Positions 19,916-29,142 of a DNA stretch of 64,000 nucleotides are shown here, in pieces (the stretch's first letter is position 1; every line of letters starts with the position of its first letter). The translations under genes and the position numbers were made by a program. The stretch is from Zobellella taiwanensis (GTDB lineage Bacteria; Pseudomonadota; Gammaproteobacteria; Enterobacterales; Aeromonadaceae): assembly GCF_003012795.1 (NCBI RefSeq), contig NZ_PXYH01000019.1, positions 1 through 64,000 on the forward strand. Direction: 5' to 3'. A model generated the notes under the pieces. That model ran no database searches, was not told the DNA's origin, and saw nothing but the letters and a program-made list of their open reading frames with translations.

Positions 19916-20860
19916 ATGGCCCATCATACCCTGTTACTGCTCAGCCAGGACAATGCCCAGTATCACGCCCTGTTGAACCAGGCCTACCTGCCGGGGCTGA
20001 CCATACTCGAACCCAGGGACGAGGCCGGTATCCGGGAAGGCCTGGCCCGGGCCGATATCCTGCTGGGCGAGCCGGCGCGCATCCGGCCCCGGCTCAAGGA
20101 CGCCCGGGCACTGAAGTGGGTCCAGTCCACCTATGCCGGGGTCGATGCCCTGCTGGCGCCGGGCACCCGCCAGGACTACCTGCTGACCAATGTGCGCGGC
20201 ATCTTCGGCCCGTTGATCAGCGAATACGTGTTTGCCCATCTGCTGTCCATCACCCGCCATCTGCGCCACTACCGGGAACAGCAGCGCCACCACAACTGGC
20301 AGCCGATTCCCTACCAGAGCCTGCAGGGCAAGACCATGCTGATCATCGGCACCGGCAGCATCGGCCAGCACGTGGCCGGCACCGCCCGCCACTTCGGCAT
20401 GGAAGTGCTCGGCATCAGCCGCTCCGGCCACGAGGCGCCGAACTTCGATCGCACCTATCAAACCCAGGCCCTGAACAAGGTGCTGCCCCGGGCCGATGTG
20501 GTGGTCAGCGTAGTGCCCTCCACGCCCCAGACCCGCGGCCTGTTCAATGCCGAGCGGCTTAATCACGTCAAACCGGGTGTCGTGTTCTGCAACGTGGGCC
20601 GGGGCGATGCAGTAGATGAAACCGCCCTGGTACAGGCCCTGCGCAGCGGCCGCATCGGCGCCGCCGTGCTGGACGTATTCGCTACCGAACCCCTGCCGGC
20701 GGAAAGCCTGCTGTGGGACATGCCCAATGTGATCATCACTCCACACAATGCCGGTTACAGCTTTCCGGATCAGATAGTGACGCGCTTTAGCCGTAACTAC
20801 CTGAAATACATAGAAAACAAGGCAATGGAAGGAGTGGTCAACTTCGATCTGGGATACTGA
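19916..20860 (+). CDS. D-2-hydroxyacid dehydrogenase (GhrA-like)
   Basis: A 314-residue NAD(P)-dependent D-isomer 2-hydroxyacid dehydrogenase. The Rossmann motif is IIGTGSIGQHVAG (about 143-155), the substrate Arg is in NVGRGD (about 225), the Glu in DVFATEP (about 250) and the catalytic His in TPHNAGYS (about 279). It resembles glyoxylate/hydroxypyruvate reductases; 3-phosphoglycerate dehydrogenase function is unlikely as it lacks an ACT domain. An AGGAGACG ribosome binding site precedes the ATG. It ends 2 nt before the next gene and is probably cotranscribed with it. Confidence 0.92.
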   Translation: MAHHTLLLLSQDNAQYHALLNQAYLPGLTILEPRDEAGIREGLARADILLGEPARIRPRLKDARALKWVQSTYAGVDALLAPGTRQDYLLTNVRGIFGPLISEYVFAHLLSITRHLRHYREQQRHHNWQPIPYQSLQGKTMLIIGTGSIGQHVAGTARHFGMEVLGISRSGHEAPNFDRTYQTQALNKVLPRADVVVSVVPSTPQTRGLFNAERLNHVKPGVVFCNVGRGDAVDETALVQALRSGRIGAAVLDVFATEPLPAESLLWDMPNVIITPHNAGYSFPDQIVTRFSRNYLKYIENKAMEGVVNFDLGY

Positions 20861-20862
20861 GC

Positions 20863-21438
20863 ATGGAGTCCCTGCTGCGGGAAGTGCGGGCCTGCAGGCT
20901 GTGTGAGGCCCATCTGCCGCTGGGGCCCAGGCCCGTGGTGCAACTGGGCGGCGGCGCCCGTATTCTCATCATCGGCCAGGCGCCGGGCACCCGGGTGCAC
21001 AACACCGGCATTCCCTGGAACGATCCCTCCGGCGACACCCTGCGCCGCTGGCTGGAGGTGGGCCGGGAGCAGTTCTACGATCCGGAGCTGTTCGCCATCA
21101 TGCCCATGGGCTTTTGTTATCCGGGCAAGGGCAAGAGCGGCGACCTGCCGCCCCGGCCCGAATGCGCCCCCACCTGGCATCAGCGGATACTCGACGCCCT
21201 GCCCCACATTGAACTGACCCTGCTGATCGGCCAGTACGCCCAGCGTTACTACCTGGGCAACCGCTACCCTACCCTTACCGAGACGGTACGCCACTGGCGG
21301 GAATTCGCGCCGACGCAACTGCCCCTGCCCCATCCCTCGCCCCGCAACCGTCGCTGGCTTACTCAAAACCCCTGGTTCGAGCGGGAGGAACTGCCCGCCC
21401 TGCGGGCTCGGGTGCATCAGGCACTGGGGCAGAGTTAA
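20863..21438 (+). CDS. uracil-DNA glycosylase family protein
   Basis: A 191-residue protein of the uracil-DNA-glycosylase superfamily (COG1573-like small type). [11 protein letters not shown] near the N-terminus recalls the Cys pair of family 4/5 enzymes, [20 protein letters not shown] (about 33) is the GxAPG active-site motif, and [10 protein letters not shown] (about 152) is the C-terminal HPS motif. Only part of the iron-sulfur Cys set is evident, so a redox cofactor is doubtful and catalytic activity on uracil is unproven. It follows the dehydrogenase by 2 nt and overlaps the end of znuB by 4 nt. Confidence 0.85.
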   Translation: MESLLREVRACRLCEAHLPLGPRPVVQLGGGARILIIGQAPGTRVHNTGIPWNDPSGDTLRRWLEVGREQFYDPELFAIMPMGFCYPGKGKSGDLPPRPECAPTWHQRILDALPHIELTLLIGQYAQRYYLGNRYPTLTETVRHWREFAPTQLPLPHPSPRNRRWLTQNPWFEREELPALRARVHQALGQS

Positions 21439-22223
21439 CCCCGTTTCGGCAACAACTGGGACAGCAGGAACAGGCCGGCGGCCACCACCACCACCGAAGG
21501 GCCACTGGGCGTATCGTAACTCACCGACAGCTGCAGTCCGCCGAGCACCGACAGCACACCCAGCCCGGCGGCATAACCGGCCATCTGCTCGGGCGTGCGG
21601 CTGAAACGCCGGGCGGTGGCGGCAGGAATGATCAGCAACGAGGTGATGATCAGCGCCCCCACGAATTTCATCGCCACCGCAATCAGCACGCTGATCATCA
21701 GCAGCAGCAGCAGCTTGAGCGGCTCTACCCGCACGCCTTCCACCCGGGCCAGCTCCTCGCTGACGGTAATGGAAAGCAACTGGCTCCAGAAGCGGCGCAG
21801 GATCAGCAGCAACACCACGCCTCCCCCGTAGATCCAGTACAGATCCACCGGCTGGATCGCCAGCAGATCCCCGAACAGGTAGGCCATGAGATCGACCCGC
21901 ACATTGTCCATAAAGGCCAGCGCGACCAGGCCGAGGGACAGGGCCGTATGGGCCAGGATGCCCAGCAGGGTGTCGGTGGCCAGCCAGCTGGCCCGCTGCA
22001 ACGCCGCCAGCAGTATCCCCAGCACCAGGCAGGCCACCAGCACCGCCAGGGTCAGGTCGATGTGCAACAAGAGGCCAAGCGCCACCCCCAGCAGGGAGGA
22101 ATGGGCCAGGGTATCGCCAAAATAGGCCATCCGCCGCCATACCACAAAACTGCCCAATGGCCCGGCCAGCACGGCGATGCCCAACCCCGCCAACAGGGCA
22201 TAAAGCAGAAAACTATCCCACAT
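21435..22223 (-). CDS. znuB: zinc ABC transporter permease ZnuB
   Basis: The membrane component of the high-affinity zinc importer, 262 residues with about eight hydrophobic helices, as in the ABC-3 family. [15 protein letters not shown] (about 36) and the cytoplasmic loop [21 protein letters not shown] (about 178) are family blocks. The ATG at 22223 lies inside the end of znuC (11-nt overlap); the longer frame to 22352 was rejected. It is second in a znuCB operon, divergent from znuA. Confidence 0.95.
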   Translation of the reverse strand: MWDSFLLYALLAGLGIAVLAGPLGSFVVWRRMAYFGDTLAHSSLLGVALGLLLHIDLTLAVLVACLVLGILLAALQRASWLATDTLLGILAHTALSLGLVALAFMDNVRVDLMAYLFGDLLAIQPVDLYWIYGGGVVLLLILRRFWSQLLSITVSEELARVEGVRVEPLKLLLLLMISVLIAVAMKFVGALIITSLLIIPAATARRFSRTPEQMAGYAAGLGVLSVLGGLQLSVSYDTPSGPSVVVVAAGLFLLSQLLPKRG

Positions 22224-22950
22224 GGCGTACGTCTCCGTGGTGCTCGTCGTCACAATGATGGTGGTGGGTATAGACCGCCAGTTGGGCCAGCTCGGGCCGC
22301 CCGAACAGACGGGCGAACTCGGGATGACGGGCCACCTGCTCAGGCTCCCCATGGCAGCAGATATGCTGGTTCAGGCAAATAACCCTGTGGGTGCTGGCCA
22401 TCACCAGATGCAAATCGTGGGATACCATCAGCACACCGCAGCGCAATTCGTCGCATAATCGCTGGATCAGGGCATAGAGTTCGGTCTGCCCATGCACATC
22501 GACCCCCTGGGCGGGTTCGTCCAGGATCAGCAGCTCAGGCTCCATCATCAGGGCCCGCGCCAGCAGTACACGCTGCATTTCACCACCGGACAGGGCCTGC
22601 ATGCCACGTTCGGCCAGCCGCTCCGCCCCTACCCGTGCCAATGCCCGGGCTACCGTCAGCCGGCGACCGTGGGACAGGCTGAGAAAGCGGGCCACAGTCA
22701 GCGGCAATACCGGATCCAGGTGCAACTTTTGGGGCACATAGCCGATACGCAGGCCCGGCTTGCACCACAGGCTGCCGCTGCTCGCCTGGCGCAGGCCCAG
22801 CACCAGCTTGACCAGCGAACTTTTGCCGGCGCCGTTGGGGCCGACGATGGTCAGTATCTCGCCGCCATTCAGGGTCAGGGAGATCCGCTCCAGGATCAGA
22901 TTGCCGTCGGCTTCCAGGCCGACCTCCGTCAATTCCACCAGTTTGGTCAT
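22213..22950 (-). CDS. znuC: zinc ABC transporter ATPase ZnuC
   Basis: The ATP-hydrolysing subunit of the zinc importer, 245 residues. Walker [11 protein letters not shown] (about 37), Q-loop PQKLHLD (about 75), signature [15 protein letters not shown] (about 120) and Walker [13 protein letters not shown] (about 142) are intact. The C-terminus is His-rich ([13 protein letters not shown]), a feature seen in ZnuC proteins. It begins znuCB on the minus strand, sharing the Zur-box intergenic region with znuA. Confidence 0.97.
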   Translation of the reverse strand: MTKLVELTEVGLEADGNLILERISLTLNGGEILTIVGPNGAGKSSLVKLVLGLRQASSGSLWCKPGLRIGYVPQKLHLDPVLPLTVARFLSLSHGRRLTVARALARVGAERLAERGMQALSGGEMQRVLLARALMMEPELLILDEPAQGVDVHGQTELYALIQRLCDELRCGVLMVSHDLHLVMASTHRVICLNQHICCHGEPEQVARHPEFARLFGRPELAQLAVYTHHHHCDDEHHGDVRHVG

Positions 22951-22972
22951 CCGCCGCGCGCCTTTACTTTGT

Positions 22973-22996
22973 GATATGTAATATTATAACATTCTC
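22973..22996. promoter_or_regulatory. Zur box between znuC and znuA
   Basis: The A+T-rich imperfect palindrome ATGTAATATTATAACAT (about 22975-22992), with flanks GAT and TCTC, matches the Zur operator pattern (ATGTTATANTATAACAT type). Its position between the divergent znuCB and znuA genes fits zinc-dependent repression of both. Confidence 0.8.
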
Positions 22997-23038
22997 GACC
23001 AGCCGAACTCCATCAACAAATTCAGAGCGCCCCCGCCG

Positions 23039-24004
23039 ATGAAAGCCCTGCTACCCTTAGCCCTGTCCCTGCTGCTGATCAGCCCGGCCCGGGCCGTTGA
23101 GATTGTCACCACCATCAAGCCGCTGCAACTGATCGCCGACGCCATTACAGATGGCGCCGCCAACTCGGAGCTGTTGTTGCCGCCCGGTACTTCGCCCCAC
23201 GACTATGCCCTCAAGCCCTCGGACTTGCGCCGGGTAAACAATGCCGACCTGGTGATCTGGGTCGGTCCCGAGCTGGAAGGTTTCCTGGCGCCGCTGCTGG
23301 AAAGCCACCCAGGCAGCCTGGCGTTGATGGCCCGCATTGAGGCGGAACCGCACAACCACCAGGAACCTGCCGACGCCCATGACCATGACCATGACCATGA
23401 CCATGACCATGATCATGATAACGGCAAAATCGTGATCGCCCACCAGGAAACCGCAGATCCCCATCATGACCATGATCATGGCGCCCGGGATCCCCATATC
23501 TGGCTCGATCCCCATCACGGCCGGCAGATTGCCATCCTGATCGCCGCTCGCCTGGCCGAACTTGATGCCGCCAATGCTGATCGATATCAACAAAACCTGG
23601 CCCGTTTCGAGGCAGAATTACGGCGCACCAATGCCGAGGTCGAAGCCCGGCTGGCGCCGGCCCGGGGCAAGGGCTATTTCGTGTTCCACGATGCCTACGG
23701 CTACTGGGAAGAACACTACCGCCTGCCATCGCTCGGCTATTTCACCGTCAACCCCGAGCGGGCTCCCGGCGCCCGGACCCTGAGCCTTATCCACCAGGCA
23801 CTGAAAGACGCCCGGGCCGAATGCGTGTTTGCCGAGCCCCAGTTCCGCCCCGCTGTGATCGAGGCGGTACGGCGCGGCACCCAGGCCCGGATCGGCGTGC
23901 TCGACCCGCTCGCCGCCAGGGTGGAAAGCGGCCCTCAGGGATATTTTGTCTTCATGCGACAAATGGCGGACGCCATGGCCGCATGTTTACTTAACGAATC
24001 ATAA
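23039..24004 (+). CDS. znuA: zinc-binding periplasmic protein ZnuA
   Basis: The substrate-binding component of the zinc importer, 321 residues with a signal peptide (about 1-19, cleavage near ARA). Zinc ligands are visible in GTSPHDYALKPSD (about 60), DPHIWLDPHH (about 155) and FHDAYGYWEEHY (about 219). A His/Asp-rich loop (about 112-152, many HD repeats) is characteristic of ZnuA and probably captures zinc. The six-base coding repeat CATGAC at 23378-23417 encodes this loop. It is divergent from znuCB. Confidence 0.97.
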   Translation: MKALLPLALSLLLISPARAVEIVTTIKPLQLIADAITDGAANSELLLPPGTSPHDYALKPSDLRRVNNADLVIWVGPELEGFLAPLLESHPGSLALMARIEAEPHNHQEPADAHDHDHDHDHDHDHDNGKIVIAHQETADPHHDHDHGARDPHIWLDPHHGRQIAILIAARLAELDAANADRYQQNLARFEAELRRTNAEVEARLAPARGKGYFVFHDAYGYWEEHYRLPSLGYFTVNPERAPGARTLSLIHQALKDARAECVFAEPQFRPAVIEAVRRGTQARIGVLDPLAARVESGPQGYFVFMRQMADAMAACLLNES

Positions 24005-24067
24005 AAAACTGAAATTAAATTCTGTATAATGGTGAACTTTCATATCACCCCATGTACTAACCATGGT

Positions 24068-24086
24068 GGCCCGCCCAGCGGGCCGT
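24068..24086 (+). terminator. terminator downstream of znuA
   Basis: GGCCCGC/GCGGGCC with a short loop is followed by GTTTTG, about 64 nt past the znuA stop. A TATAAT at 24025-24030 lies before it, so a short attenuated leader is also possible. Confidence 0.6.
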
Positions 24087-24192
24087 TTTGTGATAAGAAT
24101 CCGGCCGCTTTATTATCCTTGGATCCATGCCTGGATAGATAAAGCGGTTTTTGCATGCACAGTTCAGCAACCAACAGGCACAGGTAATCCGG

Positions 24193-25539
24193 ATGAATCC
24201 TCTCCGCCCGATACAAACCCGACTGCAAGGAATGCCCACGCAACTACCCAAGCGGCATCTGTACGGCATCATCTTCCTGAGCGGCCTTACCCTGACCACA
24301 GCGGTCATGATGCCCTCCCCCAATGAACTGATGGAGCAGCCGGTCAGGATCAGCATCCCCGCCAGCCTCAACCTGCCCAAGGAAGCCCGGGAGCAGGTCG
24401 ACAACACCGAATTTTATTCCCTGCCCAATGACGAGATAGGCCCGGTCGAACCGGTGGACGCCCTCGATGCCATTGCCTCCGAGGAACCCGAATGGCAGGA
24501 ATATGTGGTGCAAAACGGCGATACCCTGAGCACTATCTTCAACGGTCTGGGGCTGCCCCTGGCCACCATGTACAAGCTGCTGGACGCCGACAAGGAAAGG
24601 GTGCTGGATGGACTCAAGCCAGGCCAGACCCTTTCCTTGCTGATCGATGAAGACAACCTGCTGCAGGAATTCAAAATCCAGCAGGATCTGATGCACAGCC
24701 GCCTGTTCACCCGCACCGGCGAGGGCTACCAGAGCAACCTCAAAACCGAGGAAAGCCGTTGGGAAAGCCGCACCCTCGGCGGCGTCATCAGTGGCAGTTT
24801 TTATATCAGCGCCCGGGATGCCGGCCTTTCGCCCAGCCAGATCCAGCGGGTGGCCAACCTGTTCCAGTGGCAGCTCAACTTCGCCCGCGACCTGCGCCAG
24901 GGCGACAGCTTCAAGGTGGTGGTGCAGCGCGAGTTCGTCGATGGCCAGAGCACCGGCAAGTCCGAGCTGCAGGCGGTGGAGATCACCAACAAGGGCAAGA
25001 CCTACCAGGCCTTCCGCCATGAAGACGGCAAATTTTACGACGCCAGGGGCGAAAGCATGGAGCGCGGCTTTGTACGCATCCCCCTGGAGCGCAATGTCCG
25101 CATCAGCTCCAACTTCAACCTGACCCGCAAACACCCGGTCACCGGCCGGGTCCAGCCTCACAACGGAACCGATTTCGCGGTGCCGACGGGCACTCCCGTT
25201 GTCGCCCCCGGCGATGGCGTGGTGGTCAAGGCCACCCGGCATCCCCTGGCGGGCAACTATCTGGTGATCCGCCACGGTCGTCAGTACACCACCCGCTTCC
25301 TGCACCTGAGCCGCTTCCTGGTCAAACAGGGCGACACGGTCAAGCGCGGCCAGCGCATCGCCCTGTCCGGCAACACCGGTCGCTCTACCGGCCCGCACCT
25401 GCATTATGAGTTCCACGTCAACAATCGCCCGGTGGACCCCATGCAGGTCAAACTGCCCATGGCCGAGGGCCTGAACGGTGCCGAGCGCCGCGCCTTCCTC
25501 GCCAGGGTGGAGCAGTACAAAAAGGAGTTCGCCGGCTAA
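24193..25539 (+). CDS. mepM: murein DD-endopeptidase MepM
   Basis: A peptidoglycan hydrolase cleaving D-Ala-mDAP crosslinks so the wall can expand. From the ATG at 24193 it has 448 residues; an alternative ATG at 24151 would add 14. There is an N-terminal membrane anchor (about 22-40), an OapA/LysM-like domain (about 98-155, YVVQNGDTLSTIF) and an M23 peptidase domain with HNGTDF (His near 323) and HLH (402-404) as zinc ligands. The znuA-znuCB-mepM neighbourhood is conserved in enterics, which links wall growth and zinc supply. Confidence 0.94.
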   Translation: MNPLRPIQTRLQGMPTQLPKRHLYGIIFLSGLTLTTAVMMPSPNELMEQPVRISIPASLNLPKEAREQVDNTEFYSLPNDEIGPVEPVDALDAIASEEPEWQEYVVQNGDTLSTIFNGLGLPLATMYKLLDADKERVLDGLKPGQTLSLLIDEDNLLQEFKIQQDLMHSRLFTRTGEGYQSNLKTEESRWESRTLGGVISGSFYISARDAGLSPSQIQRVANLFQWQLNFARDLRQGDSFKVVVQREFVDGQSTGKSELQAVEITNKGKTYQAFRHEDGKFYDARGESMERGFVRIPLERNVRISSNFNLTRKHPVTGRVQPHNGTDFAVPTGTPVVAPGDGVVVKATRHPLAGNYLVIRHGRQYTTRFLHLSRFLVKQGDTVKRGQRIALSGNTGRSTGPHLHYEFHVNNRPVDPMQVKLPMAEGLNGAERRAFLARVEQYKKEFAG

Positions 25540-25556
25540 CGGCCCCCATCACCATC

Positions 25557-25582
25557 AAAAAAGCGCCCTAGGGCGCTTTTTT
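25557..25582. terminator. bidirectional terminator between mepM and hemE
   Basis: AAAAAAGCGCCCTAGGGCGC followed by TTTTTT is a perfect palindrome with A- and T-tracts on both sides, ending both convergent genes. Confidence 0.88.
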
Positions 25583-25606
25583 GATTCCGGTTCAACACCA
25601 GCCTGC

Positions 25607-26674
25607 TCAGCCCTGGTGGTAGGGCCGGGACAGGCGGTGTACCGCTTCGATAAAGGCACCGGCGTGCTCGGGATCCACGTCCAGGTGAATGCCGTGCCCC
25701 AGGTTGAACACATGGCCCGGGCCCTGGCCATAGCCTTCGAGTATGGTCGCCACTTCCTGCTCGATGCGGGGAATGGGGGCGTAAAGCATGGACGGATCCA
25801 TGTTGCCCTGCAGCGCCACCTTGTCGCCCACCCGTCGCCGGGCGTCGGCGATGTTGATGGTCCAGTCCAGGCCCACTGCATCGCAGCCGGTGGCGGCGAT
25901 GGCCTCCAGCCACTGTCCCCCGTTCTTGGTGAACAGGGTCACCGGCACCCGGCGGCCGTCGGCTTCGCGGGTCAGGCCGTCGACTATCTTGGCCATGTAC
26001 TGCAGCGAGAAGTCGTTATAGTCGCGCGGGGTCAGCACCCCGCCCCAGGTGTCGAAGATCATCAGCGACTGGGCGCCGGCCGCCACCTGGGCATTCAGGT
26101 AAGAGGTCACGCTGTCGGCCAGCTTGTCGAGCAGCAGATGCAGGGTTTGCGGCTCGGCGTACATCATCTTCTTGATTTTGGTAAAGGCCTTGGAGCTGCC
26201 GCCTTCCACCATGTAGGTGGCCAGAGTCCAGGGGCTGCCGGAAAAACCGATCAGCGGCACCTCGCCCTTCAGCTCGCGGCGGATGGTGCGCACCGCGTTC
26301 ATCACATAACCGAGTTCGGCTTCCGGATCGGGCACGCCTATCTTCTGCACATCGGCAAGGGAGGCCACCGGCCGCTCGAACTTGGGACCTTCGCCCGTTT
26401 CGAAATACAGTCCCAGGCCCATGGCGTCGGGAATGGTGAGGATATCGGAGAACAGGATGGCGGCATCCAGCGGGAAACGACGCAGCGGCTGCAGGGTCAC
26501 CTCACAGGCCAGCTCGGCGTTCTTGCACAGCGACATAAAGTCGCCGGCCTGGGCCCGGGTCGCCTTGTATTCCGGCAGGTAGCGGCCGGCCTGGCGCATC
26601 ATCCAGACCGGAGTGTAGTCTACCGGCTGGCGCAAAAGGGCACGTAAATAGCGATCATTCTTGAGTGTGTTCAT
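25607..26674 (-). CDS. hemE: uroporphyrinogen decarboxylase
   Basis: Decarboxylates the four acetate side chains of uroporphyrinogen III to give coproporphyrinogen III in haem synthesis; cytosolic and cofactor-free. It has 355 residues (E. coli 354). The active-site loop [10 protein letters not shown] (about 27-36), the Asp in [12 protein letters not shown] (about 78) and [17 protein letters not shown] (about 146) are present. The start is the ATG at 26674; the frame continues to 26776 without family similarity. It is monocistronic. Confidence 0.97.
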   Translation of the reverse strand: MNTLKNDRYLRALLRQPVDYTPVWMMRQAGRYLPEYKATRAQAGDFMSLCKNAELACEVTLQPLRRFPLDAAILFSDILTIPDAMGLGLYFETGEGPKFERPVASLADVQKIGVPDPEAELGYVMNAVRTIRRELKGEVPLIGFSGSPWTLATYMVEGGSSKAFTKIKKMMYAEPQTLHLLLDKLADSVTSYLNAQVAAGAQSLMIFDTWGGVLTPRDYNDFSLQYMAKIVDGLTREADGRRVPVTLFTKNGGQWLEAIAATGCDAVGLDWTINIADARRRVGDKVALQGNMDPSMLYAPIPRIEQEVATILEGYGQGPGHVFNLGHGIHLDVDPEHAGAFIEAVHRLSRPYHQG

Positions 26675-26861
26675 CCCGTCGTTCCGGATCAGGTGGCAAA
26701 TTGGCCGCATTGTACCATCATGGCGGAAAATCGGAAAAAACTGCGTCCATCCGCCGAATGGCGAGCCAGGACGCAACTTGTCGACGCCGCTATTGACCGG
26801 AGCCGGTCTTTTCTTTACTTATATTCCATCACCCTGTACCTGGCAGCCCACGGAGGGAAAC

Positions 26862-27329
26862 ATGCTCGGGAAAATGGAACGGACCAAGACCCGGCTCGCC
26901 GGCAAACACCGGGCGCTGGACGCCTTTCTCAATGCCCGCCAGAGCCTGCTGGTAGAATACATCCGCCTCAGCACCCATCAGAAAACCCTGCCGACACAGG
27001 CCGAACTCGAAGAGTTTTGCGGTCAACTGGTGGATTACGTCTCGGCCGGGCATTTTGAAATCTATGATTATGTCATGGCCGCCTACGAGGCCACCCGGGG
27101 CAACGCCCGCGTATTGGCCGAGCGCATCTACCCGCGCATCAAGCACAATACCGACGAGGCGCTGAATTTTCACGACAAATACACCCAGGCCGACGAGGAC
27201 ACCCTGATGGAGCTGGATCGGGATCTCAGCCACCTGGGGGAATTGCTGGAAGAGCGGTTCGAGCTGGAAGACCGGCTGGTCTCGGCCATCGACCTGGTCG
27301 ATCACCTCGATACCAGCCAACCCGCCTGA
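26862..27329 (+). CDS. rsd: regulator of sigma 70, Rsd
   Basis: An anti-sigma-70 protein of 155 residues (E. coli 158) that sequesters the housekeeping sigma factor in stationary phase. An all-helical Rsd/AlgQ-family protein: MLGKMERTKTRLAGKHRALD at the start and LVEYIRLS (about 30) match the family. The ATG at 26862 has GGAGGG 6 nt upstream. It is followed 13 nt later by a PilZ gene, likely cotranscribed; hemE is divergent, as in E. coli, where rsd is also close to hemE. Confidence 0.93.
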   Translation: MLGKMERTKTRLAGKHRALDAFLNARQSLLVEYIRLSTHQKTLPTQAELEEFCGQLVDYVSAGHFEIYDYVMAAYEATRGNARVLAERIYPRIKHNTDEALNFHDKYTQADEDTLMELDRDLSHLGELLEERFELEDRLVSAIDLVDHLDTSQPA

Positions 27330-27342
27330 ACAGGAGGCCACC

Positions 27343-27708
27343 ATGGCCGAGCGCAGAGTGTTTTCCCGAATCGGATTCAAGGCCCAGGCCTGGCTGGTCG
27401 ACGCCGGCGGCCGCCATCACCGGGGGCTGGTGCGCGATCTTTCCCTGCACGGGGCCCTGGTGGCGGTAGAAGACGACTGGGCCGGGCAAAACGGCGACGA
27501 GTTCGAACTGCTGCTCGATCTGGACGGACACGGTCAACGTATCGTGATGCAGGGACGCCAGCGCCACCACCACGGCACCTGCATCGGCCTGGAATGCCAG
27601 CGGATGGACATCGACAGCGCCGCCCACCTGCGCCGGCTGGTGGAGCTGAACCTGGGCGACGACGCCCTGCTCCAGCGCCAGTTCGCCCAGTTGGTGGACG
27701 AGGACTAG
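27343..27708 (+). CDS. single-domain PilZ protein (c-di-GMP receptor candidate)
   Basis: A 121-residue protein consisting of one PilZ domain. RRVFSR (about 4-9) supplies the RxxxR motif and DLSLHGALV (about 31) the D/NxSxxG motif, so c-di-GMP binding is likely. It follows rsd by 13 nt with an AGGAGG site upstream. It ends convergently on radA with a 4-nt overlap. Such short PilZ proteins often act on motility, type IV pili or exopolysaccharide; no target is visible here. Confidence 0.88.
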   Translation: MAERRVFSRIGFKAQAWLVDAGGRHHRGLVRDLSLHGALVAVEDDWAGQNGDEFELLLDLDGHGQRIVMQGRQRHHHGTCIGLECQRMDIDSAAHLRRLVELNLGDDALLQRQFAQLVDED

Positions 27709-29072
27709 AGCGCCTCGAGCGCCTCTTCCAGTTTTTTCACCGCAATCACTTCCATACCCTCGGGGGCCTGCTTGGGCCGGTTGGCCCAGGGCACAATGGC
27801 CCGGGTAAAGCCGTGCTTGGCCGCTTCCATCAGCCGCTCCTGCCCCGACGGCACCGGCCGGATTTCCCCCGACAGGCCCACCTCGCCAAACACCACCAGC
27901 TCTTTCGGCAGGGCCTTGTCGCGAAAGCTCGACACCAGCGCCAGCAACAACGCCAGGTCGGCGCTGGTGTCCTCTACCCGCACGCCGCCCACCACGTTGA
28001 CGAACACATCCTGATCCGCCATCTGCATGCCGCCGTGGCGGTGCAGCACCGCCAGCAGCAGCGCCAGCCGGTTGTGCTCCAGGCCCACCGTCACCCGCCG
28101 CGGGTTGGCCAGTTGGGAATAATCCACCAGCGCCTGCAGCTCCACCAGCAAGGGCCGGGTGCCCTCCCAGATCACCATCACCACGGATCCGGTGGTCTGC
28201 TCCTCGCCCCGGCTGAGGAAAATGGCGGACGGGTTGCTCACCTCCTTCATGCCGGTTTCGGTCATGGCGAACACCCCCAGCTCGTTGACCGCGCCAAAGC
28301 GGTTCTTGTGGCTGCGCAGGGTGCGAAAGCGGCTGTCGGCGGCGCCGTCGAGCAGCACAGAGCAGTCGATGCAGTGCTCCAGCACCTTGGGGCCGGCCAG
28401 GGTGCCGTCCTTGGTGACATGGCCCACCATCAGGATCACCACCCCCTGCTGCTTGGCGAAGCGGGTGAGCTGGGCCGCTGCTTCCCGCACCTGGCTCACC
28501 GAACCCGGCGCCGACTGCACATCGGCCACGTGCATCACCTGGATGGAGTCGATCACCATCACCGCCGGTTGCTCTTGCCGGGCCACCTGGCAGATTTGCT
28601 CCACGCTGGTTTCCGACAGCATACGCAACTGATCCCGGGGCAGGCCCAGGCGCTGGGCGCGCATCGCCACCTGCTGCAACGACTCCTCGCCGGTGACGTA
28701 CAGAGTTTTCATACGCCCGGCCAGGCCGCACATGACCTGCAGCAGCAGGGTACTCTTTCCGGCGCCGGGGTTGCCGCCGATGAGAATCGCCGAGCCGGGC
28801 ACCAGGCCGCCGCCCAGTACCCGGTCCAGCTCGCGAAAGCCGCTGTCGATGCGCGGAATTTCGGTCATGGCGATTTCATTCAGGGTCTGGACCTTGTTCT
28901 CCAGCGCGCCGGCATAGCCGGAAAAACGGGCATTGCGGCCTGACGAGGCGGCCGGCGCCAGCCGGATTTCGCTGAGGGTATTCCACTCCTTGCACTCGGA
29001 GCACTGCCCCTGCCAGCGGGGAAATTCGGCACCGCATTCACCGCATACAAAGGCGGTCTTGGACTTGGCCAT
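27705..29072 (-). CDS. radA: DNA repair protein RadA
   Basis: A RecA-like ATPase that drives branch migration in recombinational repair. It has 455 residues. An N-terminal C4 zinc finger (CGECG...CSECKEW, about 10-30), Walker A GGNPGAGKSTLL (about 98), the RadA-specific KNRFG motif (about 256) and a C-terminal Lon-protease-like domain (about 330-455) are all recognisable. The ATG at 29072 gives the standard N-terminus. It is flanked on both sides by PilZ genes. Confidence 0.97.
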   Translation of the reverse strand: MAKSKTAFVCGECGAEFPRWQGQCSECKEWNTLSEIRLAPAASSGRNARFSGYAGALENKVQTLNEIAMTEIPRIDSGFRELDRVLGGGLVPGSAILIGGNPGAGKSTLLLQVMCGLAGRMKTLYVTGEESLQQVAMRAQRLGLPRDQLRMLSETSVEQICQVARQEQPAVMVIDSIQVMHVADVQSAPGSVSQVREAAAQLTRFAKQQGVVILMVGHVTKDGTLAGPKVLEHCIDCSVLLDGAADSRFRTLRSHKNRFGAVNELGVFAMTETGMKEVSNPSAIFLSRGEEQTTGSVVMVIWEGTRPLLVELQALVDYSQLANPRRVTVGLEHNRLALLLAVLHRHGGMQMADQDVFVNVVGGVRVEDTSADLALLLALVSSFRDKALPKELVVFGEVGLSGEIRPVPSGQERLMEAAKHGFTRAIVPWANRPKQAPEGMEVIAVKKLEEALEAL

Positions 29073-29142
29073 GCTGACTCACTCATTCATTAACGAGCTG
29101 TTATACTGGACCAAGTTTTTACCTCACTCAACCACAAGCAAG

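Noticed and set aside
23378..23417. Tandem CATGAC-type repeat that could look like a microsatellite or CRISPR
   Set aside because: It is in frame within znuA and encodes the His/Asp-rich zinc-capturing loop typical of the family.
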